Positions 1 through 7,321 of a stretch of 15,004 bases of DNA are shown piece after piece. This DNA is from Bacteroidetes bacterium UBA6183. Its GTDB lineage: Bacteria; Bacteroidota; Bacteroidia; UKL13-3. The stretch is taken from the NCBI GenBank assembly GCA_002422865.1, contig DITN01000047.1:2143-17146 (forward strand). The letters run 5' to 3'. Below the pieces are notes generated by a model. That model was given only the letters and a program-made list of their open reading frames with translations, was not told the origin of the DNA and did not search any database. The position numbers were made by a program, and so were the translations under genes. Every line of letters begins with the position of its first letter. Positions within the stretch are counted from its first letter, which is position 1.

Positions 1-1
1 A

Positions 2-931
2 GGAACCATTACGGAAGGAAAACCTGTTGTAATGCATACCTACAAATCTGATGATTTGAGCAATATGGATAAGCAGGTTTTATTCAGCATCGAATCACAA
101 TCAGAGCATCCTTTAGCAGAGGCAGTGGTAAATTATTTAAGTGATGGTATTAAAGAACGAGTTAGCCTACAAAATTTTGAAAGCATAACCGGTAAGGGGG
201 TTAAAGCTGTTTTTAATTCAACTGCATATTATGTTGGTAATAAACAACTGATGTTAGATATGGGCGTTGAGCTTAATGAGGCTCAATATCAACAAGCTGT
301 ATCGTGGCAAAGTAATGCACAAACTGTAATTTATTTTGCGTCAAACCAAAATGTGTTAATGATGATTGCCATTGCTGATAAAATTAAAGATACATCGGCA
401 AATGCCATTCACTTGTTGCAAAAACGTGGGGTTGATGTATATATGCTTACAGGCGATAATAAACATACAGCCGAGGCTGTGGCCAAGCAAGTGGGCATCA
501 CCCATTTTAAAGCGGAGGTTTTGCCTGCAGATAAAGCAACTTTTATTAAGCAATTACAAGCAAATGGTAAAACCGTAGCAATGGTTGGCGATGGTATAAA
601 TGATAGTCAGGCATTGGCTCAGGCAGATGTAAGTATAGCCATGGGAAAAGGTTCAGACATTGCGATGGATGTAGCTAAAATCACCTTGATAACATCTGAT
701 TTGCAATCAGTAGCTAAAGCATTCATGTTATCAGAAAAAACAGTGAAAGGCATAAGACAAAATTTATTTTGGGCGTTTATTTATAACGTGATAGGCATAC
801 CATTGGCAGCAGGTGTATTGTATCCTGTTAATGGTTTTTTATTAGATCCCATGATTGCAGGAGCGGCAATGGCAATGAGTTCGGTATCTGTAGTAAGTAA
901 CAGCCTGCGTTTAAAGTTTGTTAAACTATAA
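2..931 (+). CDS. copA: Cu(I)-translocating P-type ATPase, C-terminal part (5' truncated)
   Basis: Inner-membrane P1B-type ATPase that pumps monovalent copper out of the cytoplasm. The frame is open from base 2, where it reads GTITEGKP, the tail of the DKTGT phosphorylation motif; the phospho-Asp and all upstream domains lie outside the window. Numbering from the Met at base 32: the P1B-specific HP dipeptide at 26-27 (SEHPLAEA), nucleotide-domain GKGV near 55, MLTGDN to 143, and the hinge GDGIND at 186-191. Two last membrane helices follow, at about 244-266 and 272-292. The YN pair (251-252) in the first and MSSVS in the second are the Cu(I) ligand signature of CopA, which argues against a Zn/Cd pump. 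The C-terminus looks intact. The Met at base 32 is internal, not a start. No hairpin terminator is visible before the next gene. Confidence 0.95.
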   Translation, partial: GTITEGKPVVMHTYKSDDLSNMDKQVLFSIESQSEHPLAEAVVNYLSDGIKERVSLQNFESITGKGVKAVFNSTAYYVGNKQLMLDMGVELNEAQYQQAVSWQSNAQTVIYFASNQNVLMMIAIADKIKDTSANAIHLLQKRGVDVYMLTGDNKHTAEAVAKQVGITHFKAEVLPADKATFIKQLQANGKTVAMVGDGINDSQALAQADVSIAMGKGSDIAMDVAKITLITSDLQSVAKAFMLSEKTVKGIRQNLFWAFIYNVIGIPLAAGVLYPVNGFLLDPMIAGAAMAMSSVSVVSNSLRLKFVKL

Positions 932-936
932 CTTTA

Positions 937-972
937 TTTGGCATCTTATTTTTAAAACTTGTGTTAATTTTG
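937..972 (+). promoter_or_regulatory. Putative Bacteroidota promoter for the pirin gene
   Basis: TAATTTTG at 965-972 matches the TAnnTTTG -7 element perfectly and ends 17 nt before the pirin ATG. A TTTG at 937-940 could be the -33 element, but the 24-nt spacer is longer than the usual 17-23. If used, the mRNA leader would be only about ten nucleotides. Confidence 0.45.
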
Positions 973-989
973 ATTGTTAATTTAGAACC

Positions 990-2144
990 ATGGCAAACAA
1001 AAATAATTTACCACGAAGAAGCTTCATTGCAAGAATGTCGGCAGCATTGGCAGCAACAGTAGCTATGCCGTTGTTAGGTGCGAGCAAAAGTTTAAAAAAT
1101 AATATTGCAAACGAAATGGAAAATAGCAATCCGATAAAAAGTATAAAACCAATGGGTTTCCAATGGGAAACTGCAGATCCTTTTCTTTTTTGTGTTCATC
1201 ACGAAGATGCTTTCCCTAAAGGTAACGAACAAATGGGACCATCATCAGATTATTTTAAAGGTCGTCATTTAGGTGATGATTTTATCATAAAAGATGGATT
1301 CCGCATGTACCATGGTAAAGTAATTCCGGGTTTCCCTGGTCATCCCCACCGTGGTTTTGAAACCATTACAGTTGTTCGTAAAGGTATAGTTGATCATGCC
1401 GACTCATTAGGTGCAGCCGGACGTTATGGTAACGGTGATGTGCAATGGATGACAGCAGGAAAAGGTGTTCAGCACTCTGAAATGTTTCCTTTAATTAACA
1501 AGGATAAAGACAATACCATGGAGTTGTTTCAAATTTGGTTGAATTTACCGACTCGTAGTAAAATGGTTGAACCACATTTTAAGATGATGTGGAGTGAGGA
1601 TATTCCGAAACTAAAACACAAAGACAACAACCAGAAAGAAACAACTGTTGAAGTAATTGCAGGTACTTTAGGTAAATTAAAAGCACCAGCTCCACCACCA
1701 AATTCTTGGGCAGCCGATCTTACCAATGAGGTTGCTGTTTGGAATATAAAAATGCAAGTCGATGCCACTTGGGTGTTGCCTAAAACATCAGCCGGAGTTA
1801 ATCGTACGTTATATTTTTATCAAGGCAATACAATTAAACTTTCGGGAAATGAAATAAATAAATACCATGCTGCTGAACTTAAATCAGACGTGGATATTAC
1901 CATTACCAATGGAAGTGAAGAATGCGGGATTTTAATTTTACAAGGTAAACCCATCAACGAACAAGTGATGCAATATGGCCCGTTTGTAATGAACACCAAA
2001 GAAGAAATACATCAGGCGTTTGAAGATTACCAAAAAACACAATTTGGTGGTTGGCCATGGCAACGTTACGATCAAGTACACGACCGAAACCTGGGACGTT
2101 TTGCCAAACATGCAAACGGTAAACTGGAAAAACCGAAGAGCTAA
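990..2144 (+). CDS. Pirin family protein with a Tat-type signal peptide
   Basis: Bicupin metalloprotein of the pirin family; characterised members bind Fe and some act as quercetin 2,3-dioxygenases or redox-sensitive regulators. The N-terminal cupin carries the metal ligands: H118 and H120 in HPHRGFET, and H162 and E164 in GVQHSEM. Their spacing is almost the same as in human pirin (H56, H58, H101, E103). The first 30 residues look like a twin-arginine leader: R9-R10 in PRRSFIARM, then an Ala-rich hydrophobic stretch (AALAATVAMPLLGA). That predicts export of a folded, metal-loaded protein, whereas most pirins are cytoplasmic; the extension also explains the length of 384 aa against roughly 230-300 for common pirins. 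The gene has its own promoter candidate and a terminator. The family call is firm, the substrate unknown and the export inferred. Confidence 0.9.
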   Translation: MANKNNLPRRSFIARMSAALAATVAMPLLGASKSLKNNIANEMENSNPIKSIKPMGFQWETADPFLFCVHHEDAFPKGNEQMGPSSDYFKGRHLGDDFIIKDGFRMYHGKVIPGFPGHPHRGFETITVVRKGIVDHADSLGAAGRYGNGDVQWMTAGKGVQHSEMFPLINKDKDNTMELFQIWLNLPTRSKMVEPHFKMMWSEDIPKLKHKDNNQKETTVEVIAGTLGKLKAPAPPPNSWAADLTNEVAVWNIKMQVDATWVLPKTSAGVNRTLYFYQGNTIKLSGNEINKYHAAELKSDVDITITNGSEECGILILQGKPINEQVMQYGPFVMNTKEEIHQAFEDYQKTQFGGWPWQRYDQVHDRNLGRFAKHANGKLEKPKS

Positions 2145-2168
2145 ATTTGTTAGTGAATCAATAAATAT

Positions 2169-2208
2169 GAAAGGTCAGCAAGCATAAAAGCGAGCTGACC
2201 TTTTGTTT
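2169..2208 (+). terminator. Intrinsic terminator after the pirin gene
   Basis: A perfect 10-bp stem (AAAGGTCAGC at 2170-2179 with GCTGACCTTT at 2194-2203) encloses a 14-nt loop and is followed by TTTTGTTT. It lies 25 nt past the pirin stop. On the other strand the tail is a weaker T-rich run, so the hairpin may also stop leftward transcription. Confidence 0.85.
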
Positions 2209-2219
2209 AATATGACTGA

Positions 2220-2330
2220 TTAGTCCGTTACGCAATAACCCAAACCAACTTGTTTAATCCCTGTATCGAAACGTAGTTCAGCATAGCTAATTTCGTGCTT
2301 AAGATTTCGTGCTTTTAATTTAAACCTCAT
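2220..2330 (-). CDS. Possible 36-residue small protein (doubtful)
   Basis: An ATG at 2330 on the minus strand opens a 36-codon frame ending in TAA at 2220-2222. It begins MRFKLKARN (basic) and ends GLGYCVTD. The family is not recognised. In favour: it fills a 224-bp gap, it would converge on the pirin gene with the 2169-2208 hairpin just past its stop, and its codons look like those of the neighbours. Against: no clear promoter or ribosome site, no recognised homologue, and short frames of this size arise often by chance. A direct repeat (AAGCACGAAAT on this strand) occurs twice in different codon phases, so it is not a simple peptide duplication. It could instead be a decayed gene end or non-coding sequence. 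Confidence 0.25.
   Translation of the reverse strand: MRFKLKARNLKHEISYAELRFDTGIKQVGLGYCVTD
2290..2314. repeat. Short direct repeat ATTTCGTGCTT x2
   Basis: Two identical 11-bp copies, at 2290-2300 and 2304-2314, have a 14-bp period. They lie 58 bp upstream of the flippase-like gene and inside the doubtful small ORF. The pair could be a tandem protein-binding site or slippage; the sequence alone does not decide. Confidence 0.5.
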
Positions 2331-2371
2331 CTACTTTTTTGTATTGATTAATTGATTATTTTGCCACATTG

Positions 2372-3331
2372 ATGAATTGGTTCAAATCCATATTGTTATC
2401 TGCGGTTGGTGTCGCATTGCTTTGGCTAGCCCTGCGTAATTTACCTTTGCATGAGCTTGGAGCACAACTCAAGCAAGCCAACTATTGGCTTATTATACCG
2501 GTGTTTGTGGTGACATTATTGGGTTATTACATACGCATCAAAAGGTGGCAACTTCTGTATAAAAGTTTACAGTTTGAAGTGCCGTTTAAAGCAGCTTGGA
2601 TATCCCTTTGTGCAGGATATTTGGTTAGCTATGTGGTACCTAGAGGTGGTGAAATTACTAGGTGTTTATTGGTAAAACGGTATAAAGATGTTCCCTTTAA
2701 CCAATCTTTGGCAAGCGTAATTATTGAACGTGTTACTGATACCTTTTGTTTGTTGTTGCTTGTAATCGGGATTTTGATTTTTAACGTACAAGAGACCTCT
2801 TCTTTTTTTCAAACCAATATTATTTTGCCCATTGCCGAACGATTAAATATAAAAGGGTTGTTACTTATTGTTTTGTTTGGGTTGATATTGTTAGGTGGTA
2901 TATATTTTTACATCAACAAAAAAGCAAACGATGATGTTTGGGCAACCACATTTTTACAAGCGTTAAAACGGTTGTTGTTATTGGAGCAAAAGGGATTTTA
3001 TTTATTTTATACCTTTCTTATTTGGGTGGGTTATTTTTTAATGACTTACCTCTGGGTTTTTGCTTTTGATGAAAGTAGTGGGCTTTCCATTGCTCAGGTT
3101 TTTGTGGTGATGATTATTGGTACAATTGGGAAATCGGTGCCCATACAAGGCGGTGGAATGGGTGCTTATCATTATTTGGTGGCACAGGCATTCTTAATGT
3201 TTGGCGTAGGGTTGGTTACGGGAAACGCACTCGCCATCATCATTCATGGTGCACAAACAATTTACACCATCGTTACCGGTTCTACGGCATATTTAATGTT
3301 AATGTACGATGAAAAAGGCCGTAATTTGTAG
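2372..3331 (+). CDS. Flippase-like / LPG synthase transmembrane-domain protein (UPF0104 family)
   Basis: Polytopic inner-membrane protein of 319 aa in the family of the lysylphosphatidylglycerol synthase membrane domain (MprF N-terminus, YbhN, AglD). Members are thought to flip or recognise lipids or polyprenyl-linked sugars. Visible marks: the motif PRGGEITR at residues 90-97 after a membrane helix, ERVTDT around 119-124, and a glycine-rich QGGGMGAYH segment in the C-terminal third, with about eight hydrophobic helices and short basic loops. There is no synthetase domain, so this is the stand-alone form. I chose the ATG at 2372 over the in-frame TTG one codon earlier. TTATTTTG at 2356-2363, 8 nt before the ATG, is one mismatch from TAnnTTTG and would give an almost leaderless mRNA. 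The next gene starts 7 nt after the stop, suggesting co-transcription. Substrate unknown. Confidence 0.85.
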   Translation: MNWFKSILLSAVGVALLWLALRNLPLHELGAQLKQANYWLIIPVFVVTLLGYYIRIKRWQLLYKSLQFEVPFKAAWISLCAGYLVSYVVPRGGEITRCLLVKRYKDVPFNQSLASVIIERVTDTFCLLLLVIGILIFNVQETSSFFQTNIILPIAERLNIKGLLLIVLFGLILLGGIYFYINKKANDDVWATTFLQALKRLLLLEQKGFYLFYTFLIWVGYFLMTYLWVFAFDESSGLSIAQVFVVMIIGTIGKSVPIQGGGMGAYHYLVAQAFLMFGVGLVTGNALAIIIHGAQTIYTIVTGSTAYLMLMYDEKGRNL

Positions 3332-3338
3332 CCTGATT

Positions 3339-4571
3339 ATGCAATTGAAAAATAATATTATTTTAATGTGTGCCATACTGTTTAGTGGCGTTGTACATGC
3401 ACAAGTTACTAAAGTTGGTAATGATACTTTGTATGATGTAGCCTGCTGGAATGTGGAGTGGTTTGGAGATGCGACCGAAGGTCCAACCAACGAGGTAACG
3501 CAATACAATAATGTTAGAACAGTAATTACCAATACAGAAGTTGATGTTTGGGGCTTGTGTGAAGTATCAAACTCAACAACATTTTATAATTTGTTAAATG
3601 AGTTACCTTCTTATCAAGGTGTTTTGGCTACCTATAATCAAACACAAAAAACGGCATTAATTTTTAACAGGGATTTGTTTGAGTTGATGAGCAACAACTT
3701 AATAACCGACCCAAGTAATCCTGATTATTACAATGCTTTTGCCTCGGGCAGATATCCATTTGAAGTTGTGTTGCGCACAAGAACCTACCCTTTTGATTCT
3801 GTTTATTTTTATGTAGTTCATTTAAAGGCAAACAGTGGCAGTGCCGATCAGGCATCCTATAACCGTAGATCCAATGCTTCGTTGTATTTGCAACAGTTTT
3901 TAAACACACAACGTGCCAATAAAAAAATTGTAGTACTTGGCGATTTTAATGATGATGTAGATCAATCGGTGGTAAGAATAAATGGTTCATATTTAGCGTC
4001 TCCTTTTCAAAATTTCAGTAATGATTCAACCCGCTACTTTTTCCCGAGCAAACAGTTGAGTTTGGACGGAGAAACCACTTATCCAAACTACAAGCCCATT
4101 AATATGATTGACCATATTTTAACTTCAAGGGCTTTGTCCGATTCGTTTTATGTAAAACAATCGGCTGCAGTTTTAAAACAGTTTTCGGCTCAAATCAGTG
4201 GCTACTTATCTAATACATCCGATCATTATCCGGTGCTTACCAGGTTTAATTTAAAACGTTACCCTAAGGCAACACCAATAGATACCTCTAATAACGATAC
4301 CATTCCTAATACAGGAGTTCGTGAATTAACAAAGGTTGAATTCAACGTTTATCCAAATCCAACACAAGGTATATTTACTATTGATGCAGATATAAACATT
4401 CAAAATATAACATTATACAATCTTTTAGGTGAGGAAGTTTATACAACTCAACCCACAAAAAATGCCCGAGTAATTGTGTTACCCGAGCATGTTAAAAATG
4501 GAATGTATTTGTTGTTGGTACAAACACCTTTAGGTGAAGTGCATAAGCGCATTCACCTCCTGCGCAATTAG
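3339..4571 (+). CDS. Secreted endonuclease/exonuclease/phosphatase-fold protein with T9SS tail
   Basis: Predicted extracellular or surface hydrolase of the EEP (DNase I-like) superfamily, which cleaves phosphodiester bonds in nucleic acids or phospholipid headgroups. Numbered from the ATG at 3339: signal peptide 1-21 ending VVHA before Q22; N38 and E40 (WNVEW); E75 (LCEV); H161 (HLKANSG); D202 and N204 (GDFND); D248-H249; and S284-D285-H286, the catalytic SDH. All core residues are present, so it should be active. Residues from about 326 to 410 form a type IX sorting domain (VYPNPTQG, then a beta-rich stretch ending HLLRN). An in-frame ATG at 3309 would overlap the upstream gene by 23 nt and bury the signal peptide behind ten residues, so 3339 is preferred. 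DNase, RNase or another activity cannot be told apart by eye. Confidence 0.88.
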   Translation: MQLKNNIILMCAILFSGVVHAQVTKVGNDTLYDVACWNVEWFGDATEGPTNEVTQYNNVRTVITNTEVDVWGLCEVSNSTTFYNLLNELPSYQGVLATYNQTQKTALIFNRDLFELMSNNLITDPSNPDYYNAFASGRYPFEVVLRTRTYPFDSVYFYVVHLKANSGSADQASYNRRSNASLYLQQFLNTQRANKKIVVLGDFNDDVDQSVVRINGSYLASPFQNFSNDSTRYFFPSKQLSLDGETTYPNYKPINMIDHILTSRALSDSFYVKQSAAVLKQFSAQISGYLSNTSDHYPVLTRFNLKRYPKATPIDTSNNDTIPNTGVRELTKVEFNVYPNPTQGIFTIDADINIQNITLYNLLGEEVYTTQPTKNARVIVLPEHVKNGMYLLLVQTPLGEVHKRIHLLRN

Positions 4572-5033
4572 TTATTGTTGTGGCATTTCAACAGGCATCT
4601 TGGCATTACGCCAAGCACCCATTCCACCATCTAAGTCGTACACTTTTTTAAAGCCTAAAGTTTGCATTTTTTCTGCACACTCTGCACTACGTCCACCACT
4701 GGCACAATACACGTAATAAGTTGCATTGCGGTCGAGTTTGTTTAATTCAGCATCAAAGTTATCGCCAAAAATATCTAACAAACGTGCATCTTTTATAAAT
4801 CCTTTTTTGTATTCGCCCGGTGTGCGCACATCTAAAATTACACCCGGTTGTTTTGCAATTTTGTCGCCAAAATCGGCTGCACTAATTACTTTAAACACAG
4901 AACCTGTATCAGTTAAGTTTTGGGTTGATTCTGTGCTTGCTGTTGCACTTTGATTATCAGCTTGTGTGGGTTTGCTATTGCTGCAAGCCACTGTTAAAAA
5001 CGCGCCAAGCGCTATGGTATATATAACTTTCAT
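4572..5033 (-). CDS. Rhodanese-domain lipoprotein
   Basis: Single-domain rhodanese (sulfurtransferase fold) predicted to be anchored in an envelope membrane. Residues 1-17 form a lipoprotein signal, MKVIYTIALG then LTVAC, with C17 as lipidated Cys; T at -3 makes the lipobox less than ideal. A Ser/Thr/Gln-rich linker runs to about residue 44. The rhodanese domain holds DVR at 68-70, E74 and the active-site loop CASGGRS with catalytic C110, so persulfide chemistry should be possible. It ends in the typical GGMGAW and a short tail. The stop codon directly abuts the stop of the converging nuclease gene. A good TAnnTTTG promoter lies upstream. A likely role is sulfane-sulfur transfer or thiol redox in the periplasm; the partner is unknown. 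Confidence 0.88.
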   Translation of the reverse strand: MKVIYTIALGAFLTVACSNSKPTQADNQSATASTESTQNLTDTGSVFKVISAADFGDKIAKQPGVILDVRTPGEYKKGFIKDARLLDIFGDNFDAELNKLDRNATYYVYCASGGRSAECAEKMQTLGFKKVYDLDGGMGAWRNAKMPVEMPQQ

Positions 5034-5049
5034 AATGATTTTTATTATC

Positions 5050-5078
5050 CAAATATATACGATATTTTACGATGCAAA
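5050..5078 (-). promoter_or_regulatory. Promoter for the rhodanese lipoprotein gene
   Basis: On the minus strand, TTTG (5078-5075), a 17-nt spacer and a perfect -7 element TATATTTG (5057-5050) end 16 nt before the ATG at 5033. Element identity and spacing fit the Bacteroidota sigma-A consensus. The rightward gene at 5097 starts 18 nt past the -33 side, so the two divergent promoters are packed together. Confidence 0.6.
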
Positions 5079-5096
5079 TAATTAATTTGCGGCATC

Positions 5097-5879
5097 ATGA
5101 AAATTACATTTTTAGGTACCGGCACATCACAAGGCGTTCCCATCATTGGTTGCGATTGTTACGTATGCCGTTCTGAAAATTCTGCTGATAAAAGACTGAG
5201 AACCTCTGTGTTGGTTCAAGCCAACGATAAAAATATTGTGGTGGATAGTGGGCCGGATTTCAGGCAACAGATGTTGGCTTGTAAACTAAAACGTTTAGAT
5301 GGATTGATATTTACCCACGCGCACAAAGATCATATTGCCGGTTTGGATGACATACGCGGGTTTAACTTTATTCAGCGTGAAGCCATTGATGTGTATTGCA
5401 CAGCTGCAGTTGAACAACAAATGCGAAAGGAGTTTGCTTATATTTTTGATGAGGTAAAATACCCAGGTGTACCGGAATTAGCCATTACACGCATTCACAA
5501 TGATGTACCATTTGATGTGAAGAGTGTTCACGTTACTCCTGTGGAGGTGATGCATTACAAACTGACCGTATTGGGTTTTATGTTTACCGAAACCAATAAT
5601 AACCATACATTTGCTTACATTACTGATGCCAATTTCATTGGTGATGATGAAATCAAAAAAATAAAAGACTGCGAAGTATTGGTACTAAATGCCTTACGCC
5701 ACGAAAAACACATCAGTCATTTTACATTAGAGGAAGCCCTGCACATGATAAAAAAAATAAATCCTAAATGGGCGTATTTAACCCACATTAGTCACCAATT
5801 GGGACTACATGATGAGGTTTCGGCTACCTTACCACCAAACGTATTTTTAGCATACGATGGTTTAAGTATAGAAATATAA
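5097..5879 (+). CDS. MBL-fold metallo-hydrolase, PhnP-like
   Basis: Cytoplasmic metallo-beta-lactamase-fold phosphodiesterase resembling PhnP, which in E. coli opens cyclic ribose phosphates. The N-terminus GTGTSQGVP is followed by C19, C21 and C24 (GCDCYVC), matching the Cys ligands of the structural zinc site in PhnP. Dinuclear site residues are H74, H76, D78 and H79 (THAHKDH), H153, D177 (ITDAN) and H230 (LTHISH); H233 would complete the structural site. At 260 aa it is of normal family length, with every ligand present. There are no phosphonate (phn) genes nearby, so the physiological substrate is probably a different cyclic phosphodiester. Its TAA overlaps the next ATG by one base (TAATG), implying translational coupling with the NFACT gene. 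A weak -7-like TTAATTTG (5082-5089) lies 7 nt before the ATG. Confidence 0.9.
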   Translation: MKITFLGTGTSQGVPIIGCDCYVCRSENSADKRLRTSVLVQANDKNIVVDSGPDFRQQMLACKLKRLDGLIFTHAHKDHIAGLDDIRGFNFIQREAIDVYCTAAVEQQMRKEFAYIFDEVKYPGVPELAITRIHNDVPFDVKSVHVTPVEVMHYKLTVLGFMFTETNNNHTFAYITDANFIGDDEIKKIKDCEVLVLNALRHEKHISHFTLEEALHMIKKINPKWAYLTHISHQLGLHDEVSATLPPNVFLAYDGLSIEI

Positions 5880-7312
5880 TGGCCATCATCGGTTCTTTCC
5901 ATCAACACTATCATTTTGTAAAACAACTTGCACCTGACTTAAACCAATGGTTATTAGGGGCGAGTTTAGACAGTGCTTTTACCATTAGCAAGCAAGAGTT
6001 GGTGATGTTGTTCAATAAAAATAATGAGCAACTTGTGGTAAAAGTATTGGCCAAATTTCACAGTGGTTTTTTGTTGTTTGAAAACACACCTTACCACAAG
6101 GGCAGTAATGCGCAAGCTTGTTTCGAGCCTTTGTTTGGCAAGCAAGTAATAACTGTTAAACCACATTTATACAACCGTTCTTTTGAGGTTGTATTCGATA
6201 ATAACCAAGTGCTTATCTTTAAGTGTTATGATGCGTTAATTAATGTGGTTTTGGTTGATGGTGGCGAAGTAGTTGATATGTTCAGAGAAAGTATTCAAAA
6301 CGATTGGACATATAACCCGGTAGAGTTTGAGGTAACGGATGAAAACATCATCAATAAATTAGATGCATACCAATATGAGGCAGGTAAATATTGGGTGTAT
6401 AAGCGTGAAGCAGATGATGAATTTTATTTGTCTTTAAATCCGCAAACAGATAAACCCATACTAGAAACCAATAATTCGGTTGAGGCATCTACCATTTTTG
6501 CGAGATATGCACTTGGTTCGCTTGGGTTTAAACAGGCTAAAGTATCGCGAGTTGCTACACTTGAAGGCGAAATAAAACGGTTAAAACAACAAATTAAACT
6601 CAGCGAACAAGGCATTAAACAGTTATTGCACCAATCGCCATTTGAAGAAATTGGACATATTATTATGGCCAACTTGCATGCCATACCTAAACAAACCAAA
6701 CAAATAGAGTTGTTTGATTTTTATAACAACAAAAATATTTTGGTAAAACTAAAAAGTGATTTAGATGCTGCTGCCAACGCTGCTTATTATTACCGCAAGG
6801 CTAAAAATAAAAAGATAGAAGTTGAGCAAATGGAGCAGAAACTATTAAACCTGCAACAAAAATTAGTTGGTGTTGAGTTGATGTTGGAGCAAGTAAATGC
6901 TGCTCAAAATGCCAAACAACTTAAACCATTACAAGTAAGCAAAAAGCAAGAAGTGGTTTTCCCTTTTAAACGATTTGTGGTGCAAGAATTTGAAATTTGG
7001 GTAGGAAAAAATGCAGCTAACAACGATTTGCTTACGCAAAAATATGCGCATAAAAACGACCTTTGGATTCATGCAAAAGGTGTTACTGGTTCGCATACCA
7101 TCATCAAACATAAAGCAGGAAAGGCTATTCCTAACAATGTATTAACCATTGCCGCACAAATAGCCGCATATTACAGCAAACACAAAGGCAATACCTTAGC
7201 ACCTGTGTGTTATACGTTAAAAAAGTTTGTACGTAAACCTAAAGGTTTTGAACCCGGACAAGTAGTAATGGATAGGGAAGAGGTGATTATGGTTGAACCT
7301 AAGTTGCCTTAA
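5879..7312 (+). CDS. NFACT-family RNA-binding protein (RqcH/Rqc2-like, DUF814)
   Basis: Member of the NFACT family, whose bacterial prototype RqcH binds obstructed 50S subunits and directs C-terminal Ala tailing of stalled peptides. The NFACT-R domain is clear at about 360-477: VGKNAANND at 375-383, then DLWIHAKGVTGSHTII, AAYYS, and a C-terminal VRKPKGFEPGQV. A coiled-coil-rich middle (about 212-345) includes a NAAYYYRKAKNKK stretch, like the conserved NAxxYF(K)K element. The N-terminal NFACT-N domain (1 to about 200) is more divergent: the Asp-Arg pair needed for tailing in B. subtilis RqcH (D97/R98) seems to be N99-R100 here (LYNRSFEV). It starts on the last base of the upstream hydrolase stop codon. 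Family assignment is firm; actual tailing activity is uncertain. Confidence 0.9.
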   Translation: MAIIGSFHQHYHFVKQLAPDLNQWLLGASLDSAFTISKQELVMLFNKNNEQLVVKVLAKFHSGFLLFENTPYHKGSNAQACFEPLFGKQVITVKPHLYNRSFEVVFDNNQVLIFKCYDALINVVLVDGGEVVDMFRESIQNDWTYNPVEFEVTDENIINKLDAYQYEAGKYWVYKREADDEFYLSLNPQTDKPILETNNSVEASTIFARYALGSLGFKQAKVSRVATLEGEIKRLKQQIKLSEQGIKQLLHQSPFEEIGHIIMANLHAIPKQTKQIELFDFYNNKNILVKLKSDLDAAANAAYYYRKAKNKKIEVEQMEQKLLNLQQKLVGVELMLEQVNAAQNAKQLKPLQVSKKQEVVFPFKRFVVQEFEIWVGKNAANNDLLTQKYAHKNDLWIHAKGVTGSHTIIKHKAGKAIPNNVLTIAAQIAAYYSKHKGNTLAPVCYTLKKFVRKPKGFEPGQVVMDREEVIMVEPKLP

Positions 7313-7321
7313 ATCATATGT

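Noticed and set aside
366..578. 70-codon plus-strand frame within copA
   Set aside because: Lies in an alternative frame of a well-supported P-type ATPase; composition is not protein-like.
3309..3338. Upstream start for the EEP protein at 3309
   Set aside because: It overlaps the flippase gene and puts ten residues before a well-formed signal peptide that begins at 3339.
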